Shown piece by piece: positions 15,833 to 24,565 of a DNA stretch of 64,000 bases. A program made the translations under genes and the position numbers. The notes beneath the pieces were generated by a model. The model saw only the letters and a list, made by a program, of their open reading frames with translations. It searched no databases and was not told the origin of the DNA. The stretch is taken from NCBI RefSeq assembly GCF_028309625.1, contig NZ_JAQMHR010000001.1, positions 248,001-312,000 of the forward strand, given 5' to 3'. The stretch comes from Trichococcus sp. K1Tr. Lineage in GTDB: Bacteria > Bacillota > Bacilli > Lactobacillales > Aerococcaceae. Within the stretch, counting starts at the first letter, position 1. Each line of letters starts with the position of its first letter.

Positions 15833-16702
15833 ATGGACCAAAACAAAGAAAAAGTATCCTTGATCATTGAAGGAGGCGCCATGCGGGGCGTCTTTTGCGC
15901 AGGAGTCATCAGTACCTTGCTGCGTCAAGAAATCTACTTGGATTATGTCATCGGTGTCTCTTCCGGATCGGCCAATGGCGTCAATTATGTCAGCCGAGAC
16001 CTGACCCGCACGAAAGCTTCATTTGTTGATATCGCCGCCAATCCGGCCTTTTCGGGAATGAAATATCTGCTCAACGGGCAAGGTTATTTCAACACAAAAT
16101 ATATTTATGAGGATGCAATCACGACCGATATCCCCTTTCAATTCGAGTCATTCAAGCAAAATCCAACTTCCATGAAAATCGTTGTCACGGATATGGAAAC
16201 CGCAAAACCTGTTTATTTCGATAAGGATGACATCGCAACCAGTGCAGAATTGGGCCTCAAAATCAGGGCCTCATCCACTGTACCGTTGCTGATGCCCCCT
16301 ACCCAAATCAATGGCAAATTCTATCTGGACGGCGGCATCGTCGACTCGCTTCCGATCGAACAAGCGATCTCAGACGGCAACCAAAAGCACGTGATTCTCC
16401 TTACGCGCCCGCGTGGCTACATCAAGGAAAAGCAGCGCTTCAGCGCCATTATCCGGCGCCATCTGCGGGCTTATCCCGAAGTTATTGCAGCCATCGAACA
16501 GCGGCACATAGCCTACAACCGATCGATGGCGTTGATCGAGCAACTGGAAAAGGAAAACAAGGCGTTTGTCATTGCGCCCGATCAGCTTTCCATAGGCAGG
16601 ATGGAACGGAACGTGCAGCGTCTGGATGCTTATTATCAGTATGCCGAAAGGGCCGCGGAAAGGCAGTTGCCTGAGTTGCAGGACTTTTTGTCAAGGCGCT
16701 GA
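15833..16702 (+). CDS. Patatin-like phospholipase family protein
   Basis: This 289-residue cytoplasmic protein has the patatin fold: oxyanion loop EGGAMRG (residues 13-19), nucleophile elbow GVSSG with S43, and the Asp of the dyad in DGG at D166. These features define the Ser-Asp lipid acyl hydrolases. Bacterial YjjU-like members of this length occur widely, and their physiological substrates are not known. GAGGTG lies about 9 nt before the ATG. It is monocistronic; 130 nt further begins the ilv regulatory region. Confidence 0.93.
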   Translation: MDQNKEKVSLIIEGGAMRGVFCAGVISTLLRQEIYLDYVIGVSSGSANGVNYVSRDLTRTKASFVDIAANPAFSGMKYLLNGQGYFNTKYIYEDAITTDIPFQFESFKQNPTSMKIVVTDMETAKPVYFDKDDIATSAELGLKIRASSTVPLLMPPTQINGKFYLDGGIVDSLPIEQAISDGNQKHVILLTRPRGYIKEKQRFSAIIRRHLRAYPEVIAAIEQRHIAYNRSMALIEQLEKENKAFVIAPDQLSIGRMERNVQRLDAYYQYAERAAERQLPELQDFLSRR

Positions 16703-16760
16703 TTCGCACAAAAGAATCATCCGGCACGTTCATTTTGGGCAATTATTAGAAATAAGTGAA

Positions 16761-16775
16761 AATAATATGAAAATT
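16761..16775. promoter_or_regulatory. CodY-like box upstream of the ilv promoter
   Basis: AATAATATGAAAATT matches the CodY consensus AATTTTCWGAAAATT at 12 of 15 positions and ends 5 nt before the -35. CodY is encoded in this window, and ilv genes are standard CodY targets in Firmicutes. Confidence 0.5.
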
Positions 16776-16779
16776 ACCG

Positions 16780-16808
16780 TTGACACTCTCATGTAAATCT
16801 TATATGAT
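16780..16808 (+). promoter_or_regulatory. Promoter of the ilv operon
   Basis: TTGACA (16780-16785), a 17-nt spacer, then TATGAT (16803-16808). This is near-consensus sigma-A. Transcription would start near 16815, about 45 nt before the leader peptide. Confidence 0.85.
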
Positions 16809-16860
16809 TATATCAATCACTTAAGCAATAACAAATCCATATAGAAATCAGGTATCCCAT

Positions 16861-16908
16861 ATGAAAACGATGAATCCACTAAACATTATTATCGTCTTAA
16901 TGATCTAG
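16861..16908 (+). CDS. ilv leader peptide MKTMNPLNIIIVLMI
   Basis: The 15-codon frame ends in TAG. Seven codons are branched-chain: Leu7, Ile9, Ile10, Ile11, Val12, Leu13 and Ile15. A weak site, CAGGT, precedes the ATG. The frame lies between a near-consensus promoter and a terminator ahead of ilvB, as in known attenuators where stalling at Ile/Val/Leu codons lets the operon be read. The peptide itself probably has no other role. Confidence 0.82.
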   Translation: MKTMNPLNIIIVLMI

Positions 16909-16950
16909 GAGTTAAACACTGTAGAAATTTTTTGCAGATTGTTTAAGTCC
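16908..16950 (+). promoter_or_regulatory. First hairpin of the ilv attenuator
   Basis: GGA-G-TTAAAC-A-CTG pairs with CAG-ATT-GTTTAA-G-TCC. The stem starts at the last base of the leader stop codon, so a terminating ribosome would open it. Confidence 0.5.
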
Positions 16951-16960
16951 TATTTGTGGT

Positions 16961-16993
16961 AATCAAATGGGATGAAGCATCCCATCATTGATT
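16961..16993 (+). promoter_or_regulatory. ilv antiterminator hairpin
   Basis: AATCAAATGGGATG (16961-16974) pairs with CATCCCATCATTGATT (16978-16993). This uses the 5' arm of the terminator, so the two cannot form together. ATGGGAT (16967-16973) can instead pair with ATCCCAT at 16854-16860, just before the leader ATG. Confidence 0.65.
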
Positions 16994-17012
16994 GATGAGG
17001 ATGCTTTTTTTT
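16976..17012 (+). terminator. ilv attenuator terminator
   Basis: AGCATCCCATCA pairs with TGATGAGGATGCT (one mismatch) around TTGAT, followed by eight T. It lies about 50 nt before ilvB. Confidence 0.85.
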
Positions 17013-17061
17013 ATCCATATTGCAAACGGACAAAGGAAAAACGAGAAACGGGGAGATTAAA

Positions 17062-18762
17062 ATGGAATCTGAAATGAAAACTAAAACAAAAACTGGCGTA
17101 ACCCTTCTTGTTGAAGCGTTGAAAAATGAAGGTGTTGAAGTTCTGTTCGGCTATCCAGGCGGAGCGGTCCTGCACATCTACGATGAATTCTACAAATCCG
17201 AATCGAATCACGTATTGACAAGGCACGAACAAGGCGCTGTCCATGCGGCTGACGGCTACGCCCGCGCAACCGGCAAGCCGGGCGTCTGTATCGTTACAAG
17301 CGGTCCCGGAGCAACAAATGCTTTGACCGGTATCGCAACCGCTCAAATGGATTCCATTCCATTGGTTGTAATCACTGGCCAAGTGCATGAAGCAGGCATC
17401 GGCAAGGATGCTTTCCAGGAAACGGACATGATCGGCATGACGACACCTGTTACGAAATACAACTACCAAGTGCGTAATGCCAAGGATATCCCGCGCATCA
17501 TCCACGAAGCTTTCTACCTTGCGAATACAGGCAGAAAAGGACCGGTCGTCATCGACATCCCCAAAAACATCGGTGTCCAGGAAGTCTCTTATGAAGAGTA
17601 CAACCAACCCGACAAAAATCTACCGGGCTACAAACCGGAATGTCTGCCTGTTCCTGAACAGATTGCTAAAGTGAACGAAGCGATTGCTGCAAGCAAAAAA
17701 CCGATCATTTTGGCCGGTCAAGGCGTCATCCATGCCCAGGCTGAAAAAGAACTCATGGCCTTCGCGGAATACTACCAAATTCCCGTTGTAAACACGCTGT
17801 TGGGTCTGGGTAGCTTCCCTATCAAACATGAGCTGGCATTGGGCATGGGCGGCATGCACGGCTCCTACGCGTCGAATATGGCTTTGATGGAATGTGACTT
17901 GCTTCTCAACTTCGGGGCACGCTTCGATGACCGTGTCGCAAGCGACCCTACCAATTTTGCTCCCGAAGCCGTCATTGTCCATGTTGACATCGATAATGCC
18001 GAAATCGGCAAAATCATGCACACTGATATCCCGGTTTTATCTGATGCCAAATTGGCTCTGATCATGCTGAACGACACGAAATTGGCTGAAGTGCCCGACC
18101 ACTCCGTTTGGTTCAGCCATGTGATGGACAACAAAAAGCAACACCCTTTCGGTTACGAAAAATCCGATACGTTCATCAAACCGCAACATGTAATCGAGCA
18201 AGTCGGCGAATTGACTCACGGTGAAGCCATTGTTGTAACCGACGTTGGCCAACATCAGATGTGGGCGGCTCAATATTACCCGTTCAAGTACGGCAAGCAA
18301 TTGCTGACAAGCGGCGGCTTGGGAACGATGGGATTCGGCATTCCGGCAGCTATCGGTGCAAAAATGGCCTATCCTGAAAAAACGGTTGTCTGCTTCGTCG
18401 GAGACGGCGGCTTCCAGATGACCAACCAAGAATTGGCGATCCTGAATGCCAATAGACTGGATGTGAAGTACTTTATTCTCAACAACGAAGTACTGGGCAT
18501 GGTTCATCAATGGCAACATCTGGCCTACGACGGCCGCTTCTCCCATTCCGAGATTCCGGATTCGCCTGATTTCGTTAAACTTGCTGATGCTTACGGCGTC
18601 ACAGCTGCAAGGGTATCCGATCCGGACAAAGTGGATGAAGCGATTCAGACAGCTTTGAATTATCCTGGTCCTTATGTCTTGGATATCCTGATTTCCAAAG
18701 ATGAATTGGTACTCCCTATGGTTGCCAGTGGCAGGCCAAATAACGAAATGAAAGGTGTGTAG
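17062..18762 (+). CDS. ilvB: Acetolactate synthase large (catalytic) subunit
   Basis: This 566-residue thiamine-diphosphate enzyme joins two pyruvates, or pyruvate and 2-oxobutyrate, in the first common step of valine, leucine and isoleucine synthesis. E56 in RHEQGAVHAADGYAR is the cofactor-activating glutamate. The ThDP/Mg motif runs VGDGGFQM to LNNEVLGMVHQWQ near residues 448-480. A central FAD domain is present (LLNFGARFDDRV). These features, with IlvN downstream, separate it from catabolic AlsS. I chose ATG 17062, with GGGGAG upstream. It ends 4 nt before the ilvN start and is controlled by the attenuator and probably CodY. Confidence 0.96.
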   Translation: MESEMKTKTKTGVTLLVEALKNEGVEVLFGYPGGAVLHIYDEFYKSESNHVLTRHEQGAVHAADGYARATGKPGVCIVTSGPGATNALTGIATAQMDSIPLVVITGQVHEAGIGKDAFQETDMIGMTTPVTKYNYQVRNAKDIPRIIHEAFYLANTGRKGPVVIDIPKNIGVQEVSYEEYNQPDKNLPGYKPECLPVPEQIAKVNEAIAASKKPIILAGQGVIHAQAEKELMAFAEYYQIPVVNTLLGLGSFPIKHELALGMGGMHGSYASNMALMECDLLLNFGARFDDRVASDPTNFAPEAVIVHVDIDNAEIGKIMHTDIPVLSDAKLALIMLNDTKLAEVPDHSVWFSHVMDNKKQHPFGYEKSDTFIKPQHVIEQVGELTHGEAIVVTDVGQHQMWAAQYYPFKYGKQLLTSGGLGTMGFGIPAAIGAKMAYPEKTVVCFVGDGGFQMTNQELAILNANRLDVKYFILNNEVLGMVHQWQHLAYDGRFSHSEIPDSPDFVKLADAYGVTAARVSDPDKVDEAIQTALNYPGPYVLDILISKDELVLPMVASGRPNNEMKGV

Positions 18763-18766
18763 GACG

Positions 18767-19027
18767 ATGCTTAGATTAATCCAAACCAAAGTCGTGAATA
18801 AACCCGGCGTATTGAACCGCATCACGCAAGTTATCCTGAAGCCGCAATACAATATCGATACTTTGACACTGACCGGTACGGAAGATTATGACGTATCCTT
18901 GATCACTGTCGGCATCAACTTCGATACGTTGGATGCAGCTGAATTATTGACGAAACAGTTGGAAAAACAAGTCGACGTCATCAGCGCAACCGACATCACC
19001 GAAAAACGTTTAGGCCTCAGAGCTTAA
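18767..19027 (+). CDS. ilvN: Acetolactate synthase small regulatory subunit, short form
   Basis: This 86-residue protein consists of one ACT domain (LRLIQTKVVNKPGVLNRITQ at the N-terminus). ACT domains bind valine or other end products and give feedback control of IlvB. Many Firmicutes and IlvH-type subunits are about 160 residues with an extra C-terminal domain; here only the ACT part is present, like the short E. coli IlvM and IlvN. The protein ends cleanly at EKRLGLRA with no sign of frameshift. ATG 18767 follows the ilvB stop by 4 nt, suggesting translational coupling. Confidence 0.93.
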   Translation: MLRLIQTKVVNKPGVLNRITQVILKPQYNIDTLTLTGTEDYDVSLITVGINFDTLDAAELLTKQLEKQVDVISATDITEKRLGLRA

Positions 19028-19099
19028 ATCCAACCAACCGCACTACCCTACTGACCGAATCAAATTGCTTAAAAAGCATTGAGAATATAAAAAAAATAA

Positions 19100-20110
<1,011 letters not shown>

Positions 20111-20193
20111 TGAATCAGATGTAGGTTGAGAGCATCCTTATTTTTAAGCCTTCTCTCTTCATCATTGTATTCAATAGATTAGGAGCAGATAGA

Positions 20194-21456
20194 ATGACGG
20201 ATGAGTTAGTGAACAAAGAAGACGTGCTTAAAGCATATAAAGTACTGCGCAACGTGGTCAAGCAGACACCTTTGCAGCATGATGCATATCTATCGCAGAA
20301 GTATCATGCCAACATCTTTTTGAAGCGGGAGGACCTTCAGATCGTCCGCTCCTTCAAATTGAGAGGCGCTTATTATGCCATTTCGCAGCTGAGCGAAGCC
20401 GAAACGGAGACCGGGGTAATCTGTGCCTCCGCCGGAAACCATGCGCAAGGGGTAGCTTATACCTGCAACCATTTGGCTATCAACGCTACCATCTTCATGC
20501 CGTCGACAACGCCTTCCCAAAAAATAGACCAAGTCCGTTATTTCGGGAAAGAGTATGTTGAAATCAAACTGATCGGCGATACCTTCGACGAATCGAATGA
20601 AGCCGCCCATGCCTATGCGGATGAACACAACCTGACTTTCATTGAACCTTTCAATGATCGCAATGTGATCGCCGGGCAAGGCACTTTGGCAGTGGAAATC
20701 CACCAGGATCTCGTTGCTGAAGGCGAAACGGCTGACATGGTATTCGCGGCAATCGGCGGCGGCGGTTTGATTTCAGGCGTCAGCAGCTACATGAAGGAAG
20801 CCATGCCCGAAACAAAGATCATCGGTGTGGAGTCCTTGGGCGCCCCTGGCATGAAAGTTTCGCTTGATGCGAATAAAGTGACGACTTTGACTGATATTGA
20901 TAAATTCTGTGATGGGACAGCCGTAGCGACTGTCGGTGATTTGACTTTCAGACACTGCCAACAAAATGTCGATGACATCCTGATAGTGCCTGAAGGACAA
21001 GTTTGCGGAACCATCATCGATTTATACACTAAACAAGCTATCGTAGCGGAACCATCCGGCGCACTCTCCGTTTCTGCCTTGGAACAATACAAAGATGAAA
21101 TCAGAGACAAAACGGTCGTCTGCATCGTCAGCGGCGGTAACAACGATATCAATCGGATGGCTGAAATTGATGAACGCTCCCTACTCTATCAAGGTCTGAA
21201 GCACTACTTCATCGTGAACTTCCCGCAGAGGGCCGGCGCGCTGAAAGAGTTCGTGAATGACATATTGGGCGGCAACGATGACATCACCAAGTTCGAATAT
21301 ACGAAAAAAGTCCATCGCAGCGAAGGACCGGTACTGATCGGAATCTTGTTGAAAAATAAGGATGATATCGAAGGTCTGCTCAGCAGGCTGGAAAAATTCG
21401 ATCCGCATTACATTTCGGTTAACGAGAATTCCAAACTGTATTCCTTCCTGATCTGA
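20194..21456 (+). CDS. ilvA: Threonine ammonia-lyase, biosynthetic type
   Basis: This 420-residue PLP enzyme converts threonine to 2-oxobutyrate, the entry to isoleucine. K55 in RSFKLRGAY binds PLP, the phosphate loop is [11 protein letters not shown] (about 188-198), and a C-terminal ACT-like domain (about 335-420, [18 protein letters not shown]) provides feedback control. The ACT-like domain and the operon position separate it from the catabolic TdcB. TAGGAG precedes the ATG. It is the last gene of the operon, followed by a terminator. ilvD is not in the window, although the pathway needs it. Confidence 0.95.
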   Translation: MTDELVNKEDVLKAYKVLRNVVKQTPLQHDAYLSQKYHANIFLKREDLQIVRSFKLRGAYYAISQLSEAETETGVICASAGNHAQGVAYTCNHLAINATIFMPSTTPSQKIDQVRYFGKEYVEIKLIGDTFDESNEAAHAYADEHNLTFIEPFNDRNVIAGQGTLAVEIHQDLVAEGETADMVFAAIGGGGLISGVSSYMKEAMPETKIIGVESLGAPGMKVSLDANKVTTLTDIDKFCDGTAVATVGDLTFRHCQQNVDDILIVPEGQVCGTIIDLYTKQAIVAEPSGALSVSALEQYKDEIRDKTVVCIVSGGNNDINRMAEIDERSLLYQGLKHYFIVNFPQRAGALKEFVNDILGGNDDITKFEYTKKVHRSEGPVLIGILLKNKDDIEGLLSRLEKFDPHYISVNENSKLYSFLI

Positions 21457-21482
21457 TCCGGACCAATTCCATAAAGTAACTT

Positions 21483-21526
21483 AAAACCTGACGAGAGCCA
21501 CTTGAGAGGCTTGCGTCAGGTTTTTT
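21483..21526 (+). terminator. Terminator of the ilv operon
   Basis: AAAACCTGACG pairs with CGTCAGGTTTT, with an inner AGCC/GGCT stem, followed by T6. Confidence 0.85.
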
Positions 21527-21570
21527 GATTTGGTTGATTTGGTTGGATGTTACGGGTGGCGGACTGGTGC

Positions 21571-21746
21571 GGCCGAAAACCATGAATAACCGCGAAGTAT
21601 TCATCTTTTCGGCCATGAAATCATCGGGTAACATGGATATCCGCTGAGAATTCATGGTTCCAGACCAATATGTTACCGAAATGATGAATAAAACCAAGGT
21701 ATTCATCTTTTCGGCCCCGAATCCGATACCACCGCTAAGTATCCAT
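21571..21746. repeat. Hairpin array C: four units, about 51-nt period, 9-nt loops
   Basis: Units have stem ATGAATA/TATTCAT or variants around 9-nt loops: ACCGCGAAG (21589-21597), TCCGCTGAG (21640-21648), AAACCAAGG (21691-21699) and ACCGCTAAG (21731-21739, weak left arm). Unit 1 extends to a 16-bp stem with GGCCGAAAA/TTTTCGGCC. Unit 2 lies inside a second stem, GGTAACAT/ATGTTACC. CATCTTTTCGGCC occurs twice. Confidence 0.7.
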
Positions 21747-21765
21747 GTTCCCCCACGCTCTCTTG

Positions 21766-21815
21766 AAACCCAAAGAAGGGCCGACTCTCAACCGAGTCGG
21801 CCCTTCTTTGGGTTT
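21766..21815. terminator. Terminator of oppA (downstream copy)
   Basis: AAACCCAAAGAAGGGCCGACTC pairs perfectly with its complement (22 bp) around a 6-nt loop, ahead of the minus-strand end at 21825. Confidence 0.9.
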
Positions 21816-21824
21816 TAAACATTC

Positions 21825-23459
21825 TTATTCTTCGATAGACGCTCTGCTCAGGTCAAATTCATTCCCAACGGAATTGAAGATGATGCCTTCAACATTAGCG
21901 TTTCTGAGTTGTGTTTCTGCTTCCTGGTAAAGCGGGATGATCGCTGCATCTTCCATGATCAGCTTGTGGGCAGCCATCAGGTCAGCCCAGCGCGCTTCAG
22001 GGTTGTTTGCGTTTGTGGTTTTTGAAGAATCGATCAAAGCATCAAATTCCGCATTCGCATATTGCCCTTCGTTGTAGGCGGATGTGCTGTAAAGCAAGTC
22101 CATGTAGTTGATAGCGTCGGCAAAATCCGCTCCCCAACCGGTTTGCAACAAGTCGAATTCATCTTGATTCGCCAATTCCAAACGGTTTTTCTTCGGTACG
22201 TTGCGCAATTCTACAGTGATGCCTTCCAAGTTGTTTTGGATTTGGCCTTGGATGTATTGGCTGATTTTTTTGTTCTTTTCATCGTCATCCCCAACCAAGG
22301 AGAAAGTGATTTCTTTTACGCCCAATTCAGCTTTAGCTTCAGCCAAAAGAGTTTTTGCTTGTTCCAGATCATACTCCAGGTAAGAGCCTGCTTCAGCGGC
22401 AAAGTCGTCGCCGGTCGTAGGGTTGCTGACAAAATCAGCCGGCAGGAAACCGCCGATTGCAGTCGAACCGTCGCCGATGACGCTATCGACCAATTCATCG
22501 CGATTGATGACAAGTCCGATGGCTGCTCTCAGCTTCGCATTTTGCAGGTAGACATTGTCGTGGTTGAATTCGATGTACGCTGTGCGGGCTTTTTTCTGAA
22601 CGACTACGTTAGGATCAGTCGCCAATTGTTTAACCAATTCGCCTGTCACTTGTGCGTTGTCGACTGATCCTTGTTGGAACAGATTCACGACCGTGCTCGT
22701 TTCTTTGATTACTTGAACGTTGACTTCTTCCAACTGGACTTCGTCGGCTGCATAGTAATCTTCGTTCTTCACAAGATCCCAAGTCAGGCCAGTGCCGTCC
22801 CAGTTCTCGATAGTGAAAGGACCGTTAGCCAAAACATTTTCGCTGCTTGTTCCGTATTTATCGCCTTTTTCAGTGACAAATTCCTCGTTTTGCGGGAAGA
22901 ATGCGCTGAACGCCAATAATGATTCGAAGTACGGAGTCGGTTGCGTCAACTCGATTGTGATTTCAGTGTCGCTTACTGCCGTTACGCCCAACTCTGCAGG
23001 GTCCATTTCTCCGGCCATGATCTCATTGGCGTTCTTGATGGTCTCAGCCAAGTAAGCGTAGGATGCGCCCGCTTCCGGATCCACCAATCGTTGCCAAGCG
23101 AATACGAAATCGTTCGCTGTCACTGGCTCTCCGTTTGACCAGACAGCATCATCGCGAAGTTTATAGTTATAGGTCAAGCCATCTTCCGAAACAGTGCCGG
23201 CTTCGGCAGCGATTGCGGGAACGGGCTTTCCGTCTGCATCGATTTTCAATAAACCTTCGATTGCGTGGCTGATGTAGTTCGAACTGTTGATGTCCGTCAT
23301 CAGCGTTGTATCCAATGTCGCCAATTCTGTAGGTGCCGTATAATTGACAACTTGTCCGTCTGCGCCCTCACTTGCTGTATTTGTTGCGCCGTCTCCTCCG
23401 CAAGCAGCCAAGATGACAGCTGTTGTAGCTAAAATGAAAGAACTTTTCAATCTCCTCAT
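21825..23459 (-). CDS. oppA: Oligopeptide-binding lipoprotein (OppA-like), copy next to oppF
   Basis: This 544-residue solute-binding protein (SBP family 5) has lipobox VILAAC with C20, and the domain starts at about residue 40 with YTAPTELATLDTTL. The family motif region AVWSNGEPVTANDFVFAWQR lies at about 110-129. It captures peptides outside the membrane for OppBCDF. It follows oppF by 161 nt with a terminator between, so it has its own promoter: TATAAT at 23493-23498 (minus) with a CodY-like box immediately upstream. GGGGAG precedes the ATG. A second paralogue lies at 28302. Confidence 0.94.
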   Translation of the reverse strand: MRRLKSSFILATTAVILAACGGDGATNTASEGADGQVVNYTAPTELATLDTTLMTDINSSNYISHAIEGLLKIDADGKPVPAIAAEAGTVSEDGLTYNYKLRDDAVWSNGEPVTANDFVFAWQRLVDPEAGASYAYLAETIKNANEIMAGEMDPAELGVTAVSDTEITIELTQPTPYFESLLAFSAFFPQNEEFVTEKGDKYGTSSENVLANGPFTIENWDGTGLTWDLVKNEDYYAADEVQLEEVNVQVIKETSTVVNLFQQGSVDNAQVTGELVKQLATDPNVVVQKKARTAYIEFNHDNVYLQNAKLRAAIGLVINRDELVDSVIGDGSTAIGGFLPADFVSNPTTGDDFAAEAGSYLEYDLEQAKTLLAEAKAELGVKEITFSLVGDDDEKNKKISQYIQGQIQNNLEGITVELRNVPKKNRLELANQDEFDLLQTGWGADFADAINYMDLLYSTSAYNEGQYANAEFDALIDSSKTTNANNPEARWADLMAAHKLIMEDAAIIPLYQEAETQLRNANVEGIIFNSVGNEFDLSRASIEE

Positions 23460-23492
23460 GTAACTCTCCCCTTTTTCTTTTCGTATTTTAAT

Positions 23493-23498
23493 ATTATA
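23493..23498 (-). promoter_or_regulatory. -10 box of oppA
   Basis: TATAAT on the minus strand, 34 nt before the ATG. No good -35 is seen at 17 nt; the CodY-like box occupies that stretch. Confidence 0.5.
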
Positions 23499-23503
23499 CT
23501 ATA

Positions 23504-23518
23504 AATAATCAGAATATT
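23504..23518. promoter_or_regulatory. CodY-like box at the oppA promoter
   Basis: On the minus strand AATATTCTGATTATT matches AATTTTCWGAAAATT at 12 of 15 positions, 5 nt upstream of the -10. opp genes are classical CodY targets in lactic acid bacteria. Confidence 0.5.
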
Positions 23519-23585
23519 CCACAAATAATGGGGATTATTATCATATAAATTTCATAAACTCTTCATTTCATTAATTTTCTATGGC

Positions 23586-23619
23586 AAAAAAAGCCCGGAA
23601 CAAGTTCCGGACTTTTTTT
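23586..23619 (-). terminator. Terminator of the oppBCDF operon
   Basis: AAAAAAAGCCCGGAAC pairs with GTTCCGGACTTTTTTT (one mismatch or wobble), directly after the oppF stop. Confidence 0.85.
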
Positions 23620-23620
23620 A

Positions 23621-24565
23621 TTAATAATTTTCGTATTTTGCTTTCAATACGGGAACATCGGACTCGCGGCAGTAAACAAAGTGCCCTGGAACGATTTCTC
23701 TCATTGCTTCCGGCTCACCATTCTCTTCACGCGGAACATAAGTGAAGCGGGTGCGGTTGCGCTCATACACCGGATCCGGCAGCGGTATGGCCGATAACAG
23801 GCTTTCCGTATAAGGATGTAAAGGTTTGTTGTAAACTTCGTCTGCGGGCGCTAATTCGACCAATTTGCCGAAGTACATAACGCCGATGCGGTTGCTGATG
23901 TACTTGACCATCGACAGATCATGCGCGATGAACAAGAAAGTCAGTTTTTGTTTTTTCTGCAATTCCATTAGCAAGTTTACCACTTGCGCCTGAATGGATA
24001 CGTCCAAAGCGGAAATCGGCTCATCGGCAATGATCAGTTTTGGATTTACCGCCAGGGCTCTGGCGATTCCGATACGCTGTCTTTGACCGCCGGAGAACTC
24101 GTGCGGATAACGGGAAGAATGGTCTTTGTTCAATCCGACCAGATCCAACAATTCCGCAACCCGGTCATCGACTTCCTTCTCGGTTGTCGCAAGGCCATGA
24201 ATCTTCAAACCTTCAGCAACGATGTCGCGGACTTTCATACGGGGATTCAAGGATGCATACGGATCCTGGAAAATCATCTGCATGTCCTTACGGAAAGCCA
24301 GTTGCTCTTTTCTGTCATGCAGCGTATGAATTTCGGTGCCATCAAAAAAGATTTCGCCGGAAGTTGGGTTGTACAAGCGGATGATTGCGCGACCGGTAGT
24401 CGTTTTTCCGCAACCGGATTCGCCTACCAAGCCGAGTGTTTCGCCTTCATAGATATCAAAGGAAACATCATCAACAGCACGGACTTCATTCTTTGTGCCG
24501 ACGTTGAAATACTGCTTCAGGTTTTTTACTTCCAGAATCTTTTTCTGTCCTGTTGTGTCATACAT
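23621..24565 (-). CDS. oppF: Oligopeptide ABC transporter ATPase OppF
   Basis: This 314-residue nucleotide-binding subunit has Walker A GESGCGKT (about 49-56), signature [16 protein letters not shown], Walker [13 protein letters not shown], and the C-terminal oligopeptide-transporter extension [16 protein letters not shown] typical of OppF/DppF. It forms a heterodimer with OppD to power peptide uptake. The start codon overlaps the oppD stop as TAATG, implying coupled translation. The C-terminal region has cysteine in YCRES, but no clear Fe-S motif is claimed. Confidence 0.95.
   Translation of the reverse strand: MYDTTGQKKILEVKNLKQYFNVGTKNEVRAVDDVSFDIYEGETLGLVGESGCGKTTTGRAIIRLYNPTSGEIFFDGTEIHTLHDRKEQLAFRKDMQMIFQDPYASLNPRMKVRDIVAEGLKIHGLATTEKEVDDRVAELLDLVGLNKDHSSRYPHEFSGGQRQRIGIARALAVNPKLIIADEPISALDVSIQAQVVNLLMELQKKQKLTFLFIAHDLSMVKYISNRIGVMYFGKLVELAPADEVYNKPLHPYTESLLSAIPLPDPVYERNRTRFTYVPREENGEPEAMREIVPGHFVYCRESDVPVLKAKYENY

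Larger units (their letters stand above)
21457..21824. other. Intergenic region with two terminators flanking hairpin array C
   Basis: There is no gene between the convergent ilvA and oppA. It contains the ilvA terminator (21483-21526), hairpin array C (21571-21746) and the oppA terminator (21766-21815). The array is therefore enclosed between two transcription stops. Confidence 0.7.

Noticed and set aside
16703-17061. T-box riboswitch before ilvB
   Set aside because: No T-box consensus or specifier-loop structure is seen. A translated leader peptide with alternative hairpins explains the region better.
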